64,000 bases of DNA from a candidate division WOR-1 bacterium RIFOXYB2_FULL_46_45 (GTDB lineage: Bacteria > Margulisbacteria > WOR-1 > XYC2-FULL-46-14), in contig MEUE01000001.1 of the NCBI GenBank assembly GCA_001771585.1, forward strand, positions 964,040 to 1,028,039, in the 5' to 3' direction. Under the pieces are notes generated by a model. That model did no database searches, was not told where the DNA came from, and saw only the letters and a list, made by a program, of their open reading frames with translations. How positions within the stretch are numbered: the first letter of the stretch is position 1; each line of letters opens with the position of its first letter. The translations under genes were made by a program, and so were the position numbers. Positions 24,810-34,210 of this stretch are shown here, piece after piece.

Positions 24810-26465
24810 TTAGGCATTAAGCACCGCTCCCGTGTTTGCCGAGGTGACCAACTTAGCATAACGCGCCAGCCAGCCGTGGCTGATCTTTGGTTTAGGGGCG
24901 CGCCAGCCGCGCAGCCGCTTTTTTATTTCATTCTTGGATACTTTTAAATCAATGGTTCGGTTCGGAATGTCAATCGCGATCTCGTCCCCCTCTTTTACCG
25001 CCGCGATCGATCCCCCCTCCGCCGCTTCGGGAGAGATGTGGCCGATGCATGGTCCTTTGGTCCCGCCGGAAAATCTTCCGTCGGTAATTAAGGCGACCGA
25101 TTCGGACAAACCCATCCCCGCGATCGCCGCGGTGGGGGAGAGCATCTCTCTCATTCCCGGGCCGCCCTTCGGTCCTTCGTAGCGGATAACGACCACGTCA
25201 CCCGATTTTATCTTTTTATCCATGATTGCTTTCATCGCCGCTTCTTCGGAGTCAAAAACCCTGGCGCGGCCGGTAAACTTCATCATGTTTTTTGATACCG
25301 CCGCCTGTTTGACGACCGATCCGTTGGGAGCGAGCGATCCCTTCAACACGGCAATGCCCCCTTCTTGACTGAAGGGATTGTCAAGCGGACGAATAATGTT
25401 GGAATTTGATACTTTTCCATTTTCCGCCAGTTTTTTAATATCAATTCCGGCGACCGTCTCCGAACTTTCGATTTTGCTTCTTATAACATTTAACGCGGCC
25501 ATCACGCCTCCCGCGGCGTCAAAATCTTCCATAAAATCTTCCCCGCCGGGGAGAAGATTGGTGATGCGCGGGATCTCGCGGCTGATCTTGTCAAAAAGTT
25601 CGAGCGGAATTTCAATCCCGACCTCGTGCGCGATCGCCGGGATATGCAAAGCGGTGTTGGTCGATCCGCCCAGAGCCATATCCAATCGGATAGCATTTCT
25701 AAAGGCCGCTTTGGTCATGATTTTTCGCGGCGTTATGTTCTCTTTGATCAAAGTCAAAATGGTTTTTCCGCTCCGGTAGGCGATCTCTTTGGTCTCCTCG
25801 GACAGTGCCAGAGTCGAGGCGCAGCCGGGAAGCGACATCCCCAGGGTTTCGGTTATGCAGTTCATCGTATTGGCGGTATAAAGCCCCTGGCATGATCCCG
25901 CTCCGGGGCAGGCCAGGCACTCGAGCGAATCCAATTCCGCCCTTGTTATTTTTCCGGCGCGGTGGGAGGCCAGCGCTTCAAAAGTGTCTTTTACCAGCGA
26001 AAGCCGCCGCCCTTTGTGTTCTCCCGATTTCATCGGACCGACCGTTACAACTATGCACGGGATATTTAATCTTCCCGCCGCCATCAGCATGCCGGGGGTG
26101 ATTTTGTCGCAGGCGGTCAAAAGGACCAATCCGTCCAGAGCGTGCGCTTCGGCGATCGATTCAATCTCATCGGCGATCAATTCGCGGGAGGGGAGGGAGT
26201 AGTGCATGCCGATGTGTCCCATGGCGATCCCGTCGCAGATGGCGGGGACGCCAAAGATAAAAGGATAGCCGCCGGCTTCGGTAATCCCTTTTGAAATTAA
26301 CGGTTCAAGATCGCGCATGGAGATATGGCCGGGGACTAAATTGGTGAAAGAAGATGCGATGCCGATAAACGGCTTTTCAAAATCTCCCTTTTTTAATCCG
26401 GTGGCATAGAGCAGTGCTCTTGCTCCGACTCTCTCCAATCCTTTTTTAATTCGATCAGACCGCAT
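24810..26465 (-). CDS. ilvD: Dihydroxy-acid dehydratase
   Basis: IlvD dehydrates dihydroxy acids to the keto acids of valine and isoleucine synthesis with an Fe-S cluster. [13 protein letters not shown] and [16 protein letters not shown] carry cluster Cys residues, and [20 protein letters not shown] closes the active site. The ATG at 26465 ([12 protein letters not shown]) is the family start and gives 551 residues; upstream in-frame ATGs add unrelated residues. The C-terminus is partly duplicated at 22977-23024. A TATAAT box precedes the start closely. Confidence 0.96.
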   Translation of the reverse strand: MRSDRIKKGLERVGARALLYATGLKKGDFEKPFIGIASSFTNLVPGHISMRDLEPLISKGITEAGGYPFIFGVPAICDGIAMGHIGMHYSLPSRELIADEIESIAEAHALDGLVLLTACDKITPGMLMAAGRLNIPCIVVTVGPMKSGEHKGRRLSLVKDTFEALASHRAGKITRAELDSLECLACPGAGSCQGLYTANTMNCITETLGMSLPGCASTLALSEETKEIAYRSGKTILTLIKENITPRKIMTKAAFRNAIRLDMALGGSTNTALHIPAIAHEVGIEIPLELFDKISREIPRITNLLPGGEDFMEDFDAAGGVMAALNVIRSKIESSETVAGIDIKKLAENGKVSNSNIIRPLDNPFSQEGGIAVLKGSLAPNGSVVKQAAVSKNMMKFTGRARVFDSEEAAMKAIMDKKIKSGDVVVIRYEGPKGGPGMREMLSPTAAIAGMGLSESVALITDGRFSGGTKGPCIGHISPEAAEGGSIAAVKEGDEIAIDIPNRTIDLKVSKNEIKKRLRGWRAPKPKISHGWLARYAKLVTSANTGAVLNA

Positions 26466-26515
26466 GGACACATTATAACACAATTTGCAAAGCCCGATCC
26501 CCAAAAAAAACCGGT

Positions 26516-26542
26516 GAAATTTTATCCAAAAGCGAACGATAA
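26516..26542 (+). promoter_or_regulatory. Sigma-28-like promoter of the FHA gene
   Basis: GAAATTTT, 11 bases, AACGATAA: a full match to the consensus. Transcription would begin near 26549, followed by an AAGGAG site and the ATG at 26570. Confidence 0.5.
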
Positions 26543-26569
26543 ACAGATAAGGAATAAGGAGAAATTAAA

Positions 26570-27898
26570 ATGGCATGGTATCACGTGTCCTGGAATCCGT
26601 TCAGACCCATAATCGGCTATCGATGCAGGGCGGCTTCTTTGGCGGGATCCTTGGGAAGCAAGCTTAGGGCGGTCCCCAAAAAGGGTTTTGACCAAAAACA
26701 GCCGGACTCACTGGCCTTTCTGCGAGTGGGAGACACCAGTTTTTTTCTTAATGAAAACGCTTGCGCGTTTATCGGGAACAAGAGCGGCTGCGCGTTGAGG
26801 ATTTTTGACGAGAGCATTGCCGGGGAGCATGCTTTGGTTGAGCACGAAGCGGGGGAGGTTGCCACGGAAACAGCCGGCCTGGAGGAAAAGGCGATTAGTT
26901 TTACAATTCAAGCCCGGTCTTTTGGCCGGCGCGTTATTATTAAATCTTTATCCGAAAAAAAACCGATAGTTTTAGATACCGAAACGGAGCCTTACGGGTT
27001 AAGGAATGGAGACCGTATTTTTCTGGAAACGACAAAACACGATCCGCGAACGGGAGAGATAGAGTTGGTTGAACTGGAATATATAACGATTCAAAGGAGA
27101 ATTAACGGGGATCAGCCGCAAGCTTTATCGCCATTGCGGTCATTGGAAACAAGTAAATTGGTCGAATTATCCAAAAGATCTTTTCCCGAGCCGTGTGATA
27201 ATGAAGCCGTGGTCAGAGAGCTTGTTTTTCGCGCCCAAAAAGGAGACAAAACTGCTCTTGATTGCTTATCTAAAAAATGGAAAATAGGACGGGATTATCC
27301 TTGCAATGAGATTAATCGTTTATATGCTTTTAATCTTTTGCCGGATTTGCTTACAGTCGTGCCTTTGGACAATCCGTGCTGGAAACGTTTCGCGGCTTGG
27401 GGAACCCCGGAGATTAAGCAATGGATCACCCGGAATTGTACGCTTAGGTTAAAAGAAATAATTGAAAGCGCTTTCGGCGGCGAGTTGCGAGATCAAACCT
27501 GGTTGCGGCAGCATTTTTTGTCCCAGAATATCAGGGACCTCGATAAAGAGACGATGAAAAAAATGGCTTCATTTTTTAGCGCTTATAATTTAGTGCGTCT
27601 GGAGAAGGACTTTCCCAAGTTTCTTGATGTTGCGCGAGAAAGGTTGTTGTCGCTGGCCGTGGAAGGAGATATTGAGGCGGAAAAAGCGATCGCGAAACGG
27701 CTTGCGGCTTGGGAGGCCGGAGAGGTGCTGGCTTTGTTTGAAAGAGGCATTTTGGAAAAAATCCTTGATCGAGCGGAGCTTCATGTTTGTATTAAGTGCA
27801 AGACAAAGCTTTTTAACGCCCGACAACTTGACGAGAACGCGCGGCTAGACGGTCCATTGGATGTGATTGTTGAAGAAATAGCTAAAAAAACGGAGTGA
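26570..27898 (+). CDS. FHA-domain protein with C-terminal CxxC
   Basis: A 442-residue protein. Residues about 50-175 follow the forkhead-associated fold: FLRVGDTSFFLNENACAFIG, then SIAGEHALVEHE (the S-x-x-H of phosphothreonine recognition), VIIKSLSEKKP and LRNGDRIFLE. The rest is helical and may be repeat-like (RLLSLAVEGDIEAEKAIAKRL), ending with CIKCKTKLFN, possibly half a zinc site. FHA domains bind phosphothreonine peptides, so a signalling adaptor role is likely. A hairpin with a T-run at 27914-27940 follows. Confidence 0.6.
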   Translation: MAWYHVSWNPFRPIIGYRCRAASLAGSLGSKLRAVPKKGFDQKQPDSLAFLRVGDTSFFLNENACAFIGNKSGCALRIFDESIAGEHALVEHEAGEVATETAGLEEKAISFTIQARSFGRRVIIKSLSEKKPIVLDTETEPYGLRNGDRIFLETTKHDPRTGEIELVELEYITIQRRINGDQPQALSPLRSLETSKLVELSKRSFPEPCDNEAVVRELVFRAQKGDKTALDCLSKKWKIGRDYPCNEINRLYAFNLLPDLLTVVPLDNPCWKRFAAWGTPEIKQWITRNCTLRLKEIIESAFGGELRDQTWLRQHFLSQNIRDLDKETMKKMASFFSAYNLVRLEKDFPKFLDVARERLLSLAVEGDIEAEKAIAKRLAAWEAGEVLALFERGILEKILDRAELHVCIKCKTKLFNARQLDENARLDGPLDVIVEEIAKKTE

Positions 27899-27913
27899 AG
27901 GGATTGGGACCCA

Positions 27914-27940
27914 TTGTGGGATTGAAAACCCCACAAATTT
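27914..27940 (+). terminator. Intrinsic terminator after the FHA gene
   Basis: Stem TTGTGGG/CCCACAA with a 9-base loop, followed by ATTTT. It overlaps the -35 box of the secD promoter. Confidence 0.5.
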
Positions 27941-27949
27941 TGCTATAAT
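27922..27949 (+). promoter_or_regulatory. Sigma-70-type promoter of secD
   Basis: TTGAAA (27922-27927), a 16-base spacer, TATAAT (27944-27949) with an extended TGC before it. Confidence 0.7.
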
Positions 27950-27954
27950 CATTG

Positions 27955-27990
27955 ATAGGTAAGGAACGAAACTTTTCGTTCCTTACCTAT
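27955..27990 (+). promoter_or_regulatory. 5'-terminal hairpin in the secD leader
   Basis: The 17-base arm ATAGGTAAGGAACGAAA (27955-27971) is followed after two bases by its exact complement (27974-27990). The predicted transcription start is at the base of the stem, and the secD ATG comes 4 bases after it. There is no Shine-Dalgarno, so the hairpin is essentially the whole leader. Confidence 0.65.
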
Positions 27991-27994
27991 ACCA

Positions 27995-29323
27995 ATGAAA
28001 AATATTAATCAATTGCGGCTTTTGCTTTTTATCGCGATTATTGCCGTTTCAATTTTTGTTCTGATACAGTTTCCTCTCACCCTCGGGTTGGACCTGCAGG
28101 GCGGGGCGCGGCTGGTTTTTCAGGGGAAAGAGACCGGGAAAATTAAAATTTCAGACGACGCGATGGCCGGTGTTGTCGCCGTTATCCGCAACCGGATCGA
28201 CCAGCTGGGAGTGACCGAACCGAACATCCAGCGCAAAGGGCGCAACCAGGTGATTGTGGAACTGCCGGGAGAAAAAGATCCCAACCGCGCCATTAAACTT
28301 ATCGGCGATACCGCCCAGCTCGAATTTATCGAAGCGGAGTGGGCGCCGGTCGGAGCGGAAAACCTAACTTCCGCCAAAGTGGAAGAATTCTACGGCAAGG
28401 GATCCCGCCTGATAACTTTTTCAACCGAACGGGGAGAGGCCAAATCGAGCCAGTCCATTATATTGAAAGGGTCGGGGCTGACCGGAGCGGACCTTAAAGC
28501 GGTTTATCCGCAGATCGACGAATACGGCAACCCGTGCATCGGCTTTGAGCTTTCGCCGCAAGGCTCCAAGGTTTTTGCGGAGATGACTTCCCGCCATATC
28601 GAAAAACCGATCGCGATTATTCTGGACGGAAAGGTCCTTTCCGCCCCCAATGTCAAGACCCCGATTACCGAAGGGAAAGGGGTTATCACCGGCAATTTTT
28701 CGGCGGAAGAGGTTCGGGACATGGTCATAAAATTGAAGGCGGGAGCGCTGCCGATTCCGGTGGAGCTGATTGAGACCCGCATTGTCGGCCCGACTTTAGG
28801 AAAAGACTCGGTTGACCGGAGCCTGGTTGCGGGAATGATCGGCTTTTTCATTATTATAGCGTTTATGATTTTCTATTATCGCCTCCCCGGCTTTATGGCC
28901 GACATCGCGCTTACAATCTATGTATTGATGACCTTGGCCTGCCTGGCGCTTCTCCATGCGACGCTCACGCTTCCCGGCATTGCCGGATTTCTTCTTTCAA
29001 TCGGAATGGCGGTTGACGCCAACATTATTATATTCGAGCGGCTGAAAGAAGAATTGAGGGCGGGGAAAGCCATCCGCGCGGCGGTGACGGCCGCTTTTGA
29101 GCGGGCCTTAACTTCAATTTTGGATTCGAATGTCACCACGATCATCGCGGCGGCGACGATCTTTTTTGTCGGGACCGGGACGATCAAAGGATTCGCGATA
29201 ACTTTGACGGTTGGTATTTTGGTGTCGATGTTTACGGCGATAATCTTGACCCGGATGCTGATCGATATGCTTTTGGACGGGAAGGTTTTAACTTCCGCGG
29301 ACTCGAAAATGGTGTATAAATGA
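27995..29323 (+). CDS. secD: Protein translocase subunit SecD
   Basis: SecD works with SecF and SecYEG to pull secreted proteins across the membrane using proton motive force. LGLDLQGGARLVF is the N-terminal signature, followed by the periplasmic P1 region and six membrane helices (IRNRIDQLGVTEP and GMAVDANIIIFERLKEEL are family motifs). The 442 residues correspond to the short SecD type. secF starts 4 bases before its stop. Confidence 0.96.
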   Translation: MKNINQLRLLLFIAIIAVSIFVLIQFPLTLGLDLQGGARLVFQGKETGKIKISDDAMAGVVAVIRNRIDQLGVTEPNIQRKGRNQVIVELPGEKDPNRAIKLIGDTAQLEFIEAEWAPVGAENLTSAKVEEFYGKGSRLITFSTERGEAKSSQSIILKGSGLTGADLKAVYPQIDEYGNPCIGFELSPQGSKVFAEMTSRHIEKPIAIILDGKVLSAPNVKTPITEGKGVITGNFSAEEVRDMVIKLKAGALPIPVELIETRIVGPTLGKDSVDRSLVAGMIGFFIIIAFMIFYYRLPGFMADIALTIYVLMTLACLALLHATLTLPGIAGFLLSIGMAVDANIIIFERLKEELRAGKAIRAAVTAAFERALTSILDSNVTTIIAAATIFFVGTGTIKGFAITLTVGILVSMFTAIILTRMLIDMLLDGKVLTSADSKMVYK

Positions 29324-30189
29324 AAATAATTGAAAAGACCAAATTATGGTTTTTAATCTCCCTGATTATGATCGCGGTTTCAATCTTTACTTTGGCCTCA
29401 AACGGCTTTACCCGCGGATCGGTCTTAAATTTCGGGATCGATTTTACCGGCGGGACGCTGATCAACCTCCGTTTCCCGGAGCCGGTCTCAACTTCGCAGG
29501 TCAGGGATATTTTGGGTAAATTTAAGCTTGAGAAAAGCATCATCCAAAATTCGGCGGAGAACAAAAACGATATTTTTATCCGTACCAGTCCGGTTGATAC
29601 CGAAACCAGGGTAAAGTTGGTTGACGCCTTTTCCGAAAAATACGGCAATGTGGAGCTTTTGGAAGTTGATACGGTTGGTCCCGTGATTGGGAACGAACTT
29701 AGGTGGCAGGCTCTTTGGGCCCTGCTTTTGGCATCGGCGGGGATTATAATTTATGTTAGCTTCCGTTTTGAATTTGTCTACGCGATGGCGGCTCTTTTTG
29801 CTTTGTTTCATGACGTGATTATCGCTACCGGCGTCATGGCCTTGTTGTGGAGAGATATTGAGCTCCCCTTTGTCGCAGCGATTTTAACAATTATGGGCTA
29901 TTCGATCAACGATACGATCATCATCTTTGACCGGATCAGGGAGAATTTGCACAAGCCGGGAAAGCATAATTTTACGGAATTGGTCAACCGCAGTATCGCG
30001 GAGACCTTTCCCCGTTCGATCAATACGGTCTTAACCGTTATTACCGTAGTTCTTTGCCTGCTTTTCTTCGGCGGCAAGACGCTTAAGGATTTCAGTTTGG
30101 TTCTTTTGGTCGGTTTCTCGATCGGGATGTACTCTTCAATCTACATCGCGAGCCCGCTGGTTGTAATGTGGAAGAAGAATAAGAAATGA
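29320..30189 (+). CDS. secF: Protein translocase subunit SecF
   Basis: SecF partner of SecD, 289 residues. FGIDFTGGTLINLRF, the IVGPVIG-like TVGPVIGNELR, and YSINDTIIIFDRIRENL match the family, with six membrane helices. Overlaps secD by 4 bases and uppP by 4, so the three are translated from one mRNA. Confidence 0.96.
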   Translation: MKIIEKTKLWFLISLIMIAVSIFTLASNGFTRGSVLNFGIDFTGGTLINLRFPEPVSTSQVRDILGKFKLEKSIIQNSAENKNDIFIRTSPVDTETRVKLVDAFSEKYGNVELLEVDTVGPVIGNELRWQALWALLLASAGIIIYVSFRFEFVYAMAALFALFHDVIIATGVMALLWRDIELPFVAAILTIMGYSINDTIIIFDRIRENLHKPGKHNFTELVNRSIAETFPRSINTVLTVITVVLCLLFFGGKTLKDFSLVLLVGFSIGMYSSIYIASPLVVMWKKNKK

Positions 30190-31007
30190 AACATCTGATA
30201 CTTGGAATAATACAAGGCCTAACCGAGTTTTTACCGGTTTCTTCGTCGGGACATCTGGTAATATTTACAAAACTATTTGGTTTGGAGACCGACCTCTTTT
30301 TTGACGCGCTGGTTCACGTCGCGACGCTTTTGGCGGTCGTCATCTATTTTTGGAAAGATATTTTCGCCATGGCAGCCGGTTTCATCTCCGGTTCCTGGCA
30401 GGTTTTAATAACGCGCAATTTCAGGAAGGTTTACAACGAATCGATCCAATTCAAGCTGGCCTGTCTGATTATGGTTGCCACTTTCGCGACCGGAGTGATC
30501 GGTGTTTCTTTTCAGGATTATTTTGAAGGGTGGTTTGATTCAATTTCGGCGGTCGGCTGGTTTTTGCTTCTAACCGGAGCGCTGTTGTTTTTGGCCGACC
30601 GGTTTGGGCAGGGGAATAGAAAAGAAAATGATTTTACCCGGATGGATGCTTTGGTGATCGGAGCGGCGCAGGGGGCGGCGATCGCGCCCGGCTTTTCCCG
30701 TTCCGGCGCGACGATTTCGATGGCGCTGTTGCGGGACTTGGACAAGAATCTGGCGGCCCGTTTCTCCTTTATCCTTTCGATCCCCGCTATTTTAGGGGCG
30801 GTGATTTTGCAGGGAAAAGATTTGGCGGGAGGGACGGCTTTTTCCTTTTCCTACCTGCTCGGCTTTATCGCCGCTTTTATAACCGGCTACCTGGCAATTA
30901 AAATTTTTATCGACCTTCTCCAAAAGGCGAAACTTCGCTATTTTGCCTACTATTGTTTTGTAGTGGGTTTGCTGGTTTTGGGCTGGGCGTTTTTTGCTGT
31001 TGGGTAG
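30186..31007 (+). CDS. uppP: Undecaprenyl-diphosphatase
   Basis: UppP (BacA) dephosphorylates undecaprenyl diphosphate so that the lipid carrier can be re-used. GIIQGLTEFLPVSSSGHLVI carries the catalytic Glu/Ser region and GFSRSGATIS the second motif. It has 273 residues with about eight membrane helices. It acts on the product line of UppS at 8236. Confidence 0.96.
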   Translation: MKHLILGIIQGLTEFLPVSSSGHLVIFTKLFGLETDLFFDALVHVATLLAVVIYFWKDIFAMAAGFISGSWQVLITRNFRKVYNESIQFKLACLIMVATFATGVIGVSFQDYFEGWFDSISAVGWFLLLTGALLFLADRFGQGNRKENDFTRMDALVIGAAQGAAIAPGFSRSGATISMALLRDLDKNLAARFSFILSIPAILGAVILQGKDLAGGTAFSFSYLLGFIAAFITGYLAIKIFIDLLQKAKLRYFAYYCFVVGLLVLGWAFFAVG

Positions 31008-31114
31008 TCTCAAATTTTTATCACGAATCAACAGTCTCAAATGCAAACCGAATAAACGGGTCTCGAAACTACTTCTCATATCCTCGAATTTACTCTCGAA
31101 TTTATAAATCGCCT

Positions 31115-31141
31115 GCAATTTTCTTCCGATTTTAACGATAA
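31115..31141 (+). promoter_or_regulatory. Sigma-28-like promoter of the TPR orphan
   Basis: GCAATTTT, 11 bases, AACGATAA, then ATATATAGA. The spacer resembles that of the 2608 site (both contain TTCCGAT or TCCCGAT), which suggests relatedness beyond the promoter boxes. Confidence 0.5.
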
Positions 31142-31201
31142 ATATATAGAAGACGTAAGTTTGGTCGAGATTGGTGCGATTATTCCCATATAGGAGGGAG
31201 A

Positions 31202-32812
31202 ATGACGGCTTATTTAGGAAGAATCTATCGTTTACCTGCCAGGATATTGAGTCGAGTGGTTATGTCTGCTGCAAATATTGCCCTATTATCACCACCGATC
31301 ATCCATCATCAACCGCCGGCCACCCAGGTTGGCGCGAAGGGATGGAATCCGGCTAAAGAGGATTACTTGGTTTTAGGATCGGCAAAGATAATGGCAAGAG
31401 TTGATCGAGCCGGAAGTCTTTCTCTTGAAATCGCCGAGAGCATTGTGAGAGCAAATAGACAAAAGTCTGAGCCGGTTTTGTATACAGGAGCAGGCACCTA
31501 TGAGAGCAAAGATTTTTTGGCGACAGGAGCAAAGAGGGCTGTTTTTGTTGATAAGGGTGATTACATACCAGAAATCAGAGAACGAATAGTTAGAGGTCTT
31601 TGGGAAAGCCTACAGGAATTTGGGGCCGCAGATTTTACTCTGGTTCATAACGGCAAAGAAAGGTTTGTCTTTCGGTTTAAATTCTACGGAGAAGAAAAAG
31701 AAATAGCTTGTTATTCGGGAGATCTTGATAGCTTATTTTACTCTTTTTCCCCGATAGAACTTGAAGGTGGAATTTCTCATTTAATCTCATTACATCGTCC
31801 TTGTAATCCATCTCATATTTCTCCAAACTTGCTTGCCAAAGTAGTGATTGGCGGTCATGTTGAAGGGATGTTGGGATTAGATTCTCATCTTTTGGAAAAC
31901 CTGCTTGGGCTCCAGTTACTACATGGCAAACCGAGCACCGCAGGGTATAACAAGTATAGAAAGTTAAAACATGTAGATTTTACTCGTGGGGCAGTCCCTT
32001 GTTTTGTCGATAATGCAAGTGAAATTGTTATAAGAATAGATTGTTTGCTAGAAAGAAAACCCTATAAAGTGGAGGATCCTAATTATTCTTTGGACAAGTT
32101 GGAAAGAAAGGGCTTTAAGGTTTTGCCGGGACAGGATCCAATAGAAGTTGAACTTGAATATGACCTTTTTAGATTGGTTAAAGGTTTTAATGGTCTTAGG
32201 AAAAATTTTGATGAGATGAATGAAGGGGAGAGGAGTATTGCACTTTCATATTTTAAAACAAGGCTTTTTAGTGCCGGGGTGTATCGGGAGAGGATAGACA
32301 GGGGATTGCTGCTTTATTTCCCTGAACTTTTTGAAGAAGAAGAGGCCAACACCCTTGCCGATGCTTACAAGGAAGCTTGTGTCTTGAGGAAAACAAGAGA
32401 CCGTCTCGCAGGCGGCCAGAATGATTTTGATGGGGTTACATTGGGGGAAGCGGAGAGGTATTTTTTTAGAATCGCTTCTCTTGTTGACAACCCAAGATTA
32501 TCAGAAGATGGCCAGGGTAGAGTTCGTGCGCTGTTGTGGGCAACAATTAAAGACAGGCCAAGATTTAAGAGTAGGCTTTTTGATTTATTTATCGAAAATG
32601 AAAAGTACGAAGAATTAGGGCTATTGATTAAATTATCATTTGAAGAAGAGCCTAATAATCCCCAAAACCGTTATATTCTTGCCGCTTGCCTTTTCAATCT
32701 GGGAAGATTTCAAGAAGCTTTAGATCAAATAAACAGGGCGCTTGAAATCGAACCGGATAATCCAACTTTTAAAGAAACAAGAGCCGAAATTTTACAAAGC
32801 ATTCTTGCTTAA
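31202..32812 (+). CDS. Hypothetical protein with C-terminal TPR
   Basis: A 536-residue protein with an AGGAGGG site before the ATG. The C-terminal 45 residues form at least one TPR (RYILAACLFNLGRFQEALDQ then a Pro-containing INRALEIEPDNP end). Residues about 95-115 read VLYTGAGTYES and GAKRAVFVDKG, loosely like the glycine loop and acidic strand of a Rossmann methyltransferase. That is a weak similarity and the following segments are not recognised. The N-terminal 45 residues are basic and Pro-rich, a feature also seen in other genes of the sigma-28-like set. The role is unknown. Confidence 0.5.
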   Translation: MTAYLGRIYRLPARILSRVVMSAANIALLSPPIIHHQPPATQVGAKGWNPAKEDYLVLGSAKIMARVDRAGSLSLEIAESIVRANRQKSEPVLYTGAGTYESKDFLATGAKRAVFVDKGDYIPEIRERIVRGLWESLQEFGAADFTLVHNGKERFVFRFKFYGEEKEIACYSGDLDSLFYSFSPIELEGGISHLISLHRPCNPSHISPNLLAKVVIGGHVEGMLGLDSHLLENLLGLQLLHGKPSTAGYNKYRKLKHVDFTRGAVPCFVDNASEIVIRIDCLLERKPYKVEDPNYSLDKLERKGFKVLPGQDPIEVELEYDLFRLVKGFNGLRKNFDEMNEGERSIALSYFKTRLFSAGVYRERIDRGLLLYFPELFEEEEANTLADAYKEACVLRKTRDRLAGGQNDFDGVTLGEAERYFFRIASLVDNPRLSEDGQGRVRALLWATIKDRPRFKSRLFDLFIENEKYEELGLLIKLSFEEEPNNPQNRYILAACLFNLGRFQEALDQINRALEIEPDNPTFKETRAEILQSILA

Positions 32813-32875
32813 CATATCCCCCCAATCCCTCTTTTATGCTAAAATGTAACCTTGTTTAGGCAGAATACTCCCGGC

Positions 32876-32917
32876 ATTCCCGGTGTCTTGACATTCTACC
32901 GGGATTCCCGGTATAAT
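32876..32917 (+). promoter_or_regulatory. Sigma-70 promoter with operator-like repeats
   Basis: TTGACA (32888-32893), an 18-base spacer, TATAAT (32912-32917). An inverted repeat TACCGGGA/TCCCGGTA fills the spacer (32897-32913), and ATTCCCGGT occurs directly repeated at 32876-32884 and 32904-32912, so a repressor or activator site is likely. Confidence 0.6.
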
Positions 32918-32928
32918 ATTAGAATAAC

Positions 32929-33888
32929 ATGAAGGTACATATACCAAATAGCGCCTTTTTGGGGAATATTGACCCGTTTTTGAGGGGAATTGACCCAAAT
33001 GATCCGGAACGCCTCATTATTACAGCCAATAAAAAATGGATATCCATCCATCCGATGGCCCTGTCAATGATCGCGTCGATGGGGCTTACAATTGACGCTT
33101 CAAAAATTGAGTGTGAAAAACTTGAAGCCAGATCCAAGCATTATTTAGAAAGGATGGGACTGTTTAAATTTTTAGGAGTAGATTCCGGCATAAAAATAAC
33201 CGAGCATGAGCCGGCCGGAAGATTTGTTCCCCTAACCCAGATTAAGGATTCGGATGCTTTGACAAAGTTTATTACGGAAGTGACTCCCCTGCTGCATTTG
33301 GAACCCAAGCATGCCGAACCGATCCGCTACATAATGAGCGAATTAATCAGGAATGTGCTTGAGCATTCTTTATCCGTCCATGGCGCGATTGTTTCCGCGC
33401 AGTATCATCCCAAAAGCAATACCATAAGAATCGGAATCGCGGATACCGGGGTTGGCATCTGGAAGACCATAAATCAATCTTATAATCCTAAAGACGACCT
33501 TGAGGCTATACAATTGTCTTTGATGCCCGGGGTTACCGGCACCACCAGGAAAGAGGGGGGGACGGAATTTAACGCGGGGGCGGGGTTGTTTTTTATTAAA
33601 TCGATCGCCACGGTGAACAGCGATTTTTTTGTCCTTTATTCCGGCCGAGGGATGTATAAACTTTTAAAAAGAAAAAGCGAAAGGATAAAATTACACGCGG
33701 ATCCGTTTATGGACCGGCATTCCAAGAAAAACGATCTTCCTTCCTGGCAGGGGACCGTTGTCGGGATCGACTTTTCCCTAAACGCGACGAAAGAATTTTC
33801 TTCGCTTTTGGACATGATCAGAAAGACCTACACGGAGGCGGTAAAAGAAAGGAAACAGGCGCGATACAGGAGGCCGAAATTCATATGA
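32929..33888 (+). CDS. GHKL-type ATP-binding protein, possible anti-sigma-like kinase
   Basis: A 319-residue protein. The ATPase boxes of the HATPase_c fold are clear: N box SELIRNVLEHS, G1 box IADTGVGI, and G2-like GAGLFFIKSI. There is no His-phosphorylation domain or membrane helix, so it is not a classical sensor kinase. The N-terminal 100 residues are not assigned. The partner 4 bases downstream is a STAS-like protein; together they have the make-up of an anti-sigma kinase with its antagonist, but other HATPase/STAS-like pairs exist with unknown roles. Confidence 0.7.
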   Translation: MKVHIPNSAFLGNIDPFLRGIDPNDPERLIITANKKWISIHPMALSMIASMGLTIDASKIECEKLEARSKHYLERMGLFKFLGVDSGIKITEHEPAGRFVPLTQIKDSDALTKFITEVTPLLHLEPKHAEPIRYIMSELIRNVLEHSLSVHGAIVSAQYHPKSNTIRIGIADTGVGIWKTINQSYNPKDDLEAIQLSLMPGVTGTTRKEGGTEFNAGAGLFFIKSIATVNSDFFVLYSGRGMYKLLKRKSERIKLHADPFMDRHSKKNDLPSWQGTVVGIDFSLNATKEFSSLLDMIRKTYTEAVKERKQARYRRPKFI

Positions 33889-34175
33889 CGACGATTAAAC
33901 TGTTTCCCCTGGTTGGGGCGTTTGCCGAAAACAAGGATCTGGCAAGAGAGATCAGGTTAAACAACCTTGTTCCCGCGCTGGAAAAGGGGGAGGAAGTGAC
34001 TTTGGATTTTGAGGGGGTTGACTCCGCAACCCAGTCGTTTATCCACGCGCTTATAAGCGACCTGATAAGAAAGTACGGAGATGAGGCAATAGATAAAATC
34101 AGCTTTAAATCATGCAGTGAGACCGTGCAAAAAATTATAACGATTGTCATAGACTATATGCAGGAGAGCAGGTAA
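33885..34175 (+). CDS. STAS-like domain protein (DUF4325 type)
   Basis: 96 residues. The central strand-turn VTLDFEGVDSATQSFIHALISDLI (in outline) matches the STAS-like DUF4325 pattern, with Ser/Thr residues at the turn where anti-anti-sigma factors are phosphorylated. It is translationally coupled to the HATPase gene. It probably interacts with that protein. Confidence 0.7.
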   Translation: MTTIKLFPLVGAFAENKDLAREIRLNNLVPALEKGEEVTLDFEGVDSATQSFIHALISDLIRKYGDEAIDKISFKSCSETVQKIITIVIDYMQESR

Positions 34176-34192
34176 CCGGGACGCAGTTTTTA

Positions 34193-34201
34193 TGCTAAAA
34201 T
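34193..34201 (+). promoter_or_regulatory. Extended -10 promoter of ftsK
   Basis: TGCTAAAAT preceded by TTTTA, 9 bases before the ATG. The same TTTTATGCTAAAAT string also occurs at about 32832-32845. Confidence 0.4.
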
Positions 34202-34210
34202 ACCTATAAC

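Noticed and set aside
18671-26530. Amino-acid attenuator or T-box control of the ilv genes
   Set aside because: No leader peptide rich in branched-chain codons and no T-box-like core precede ilvN, ilvB or ilvD; their leaders are very short.
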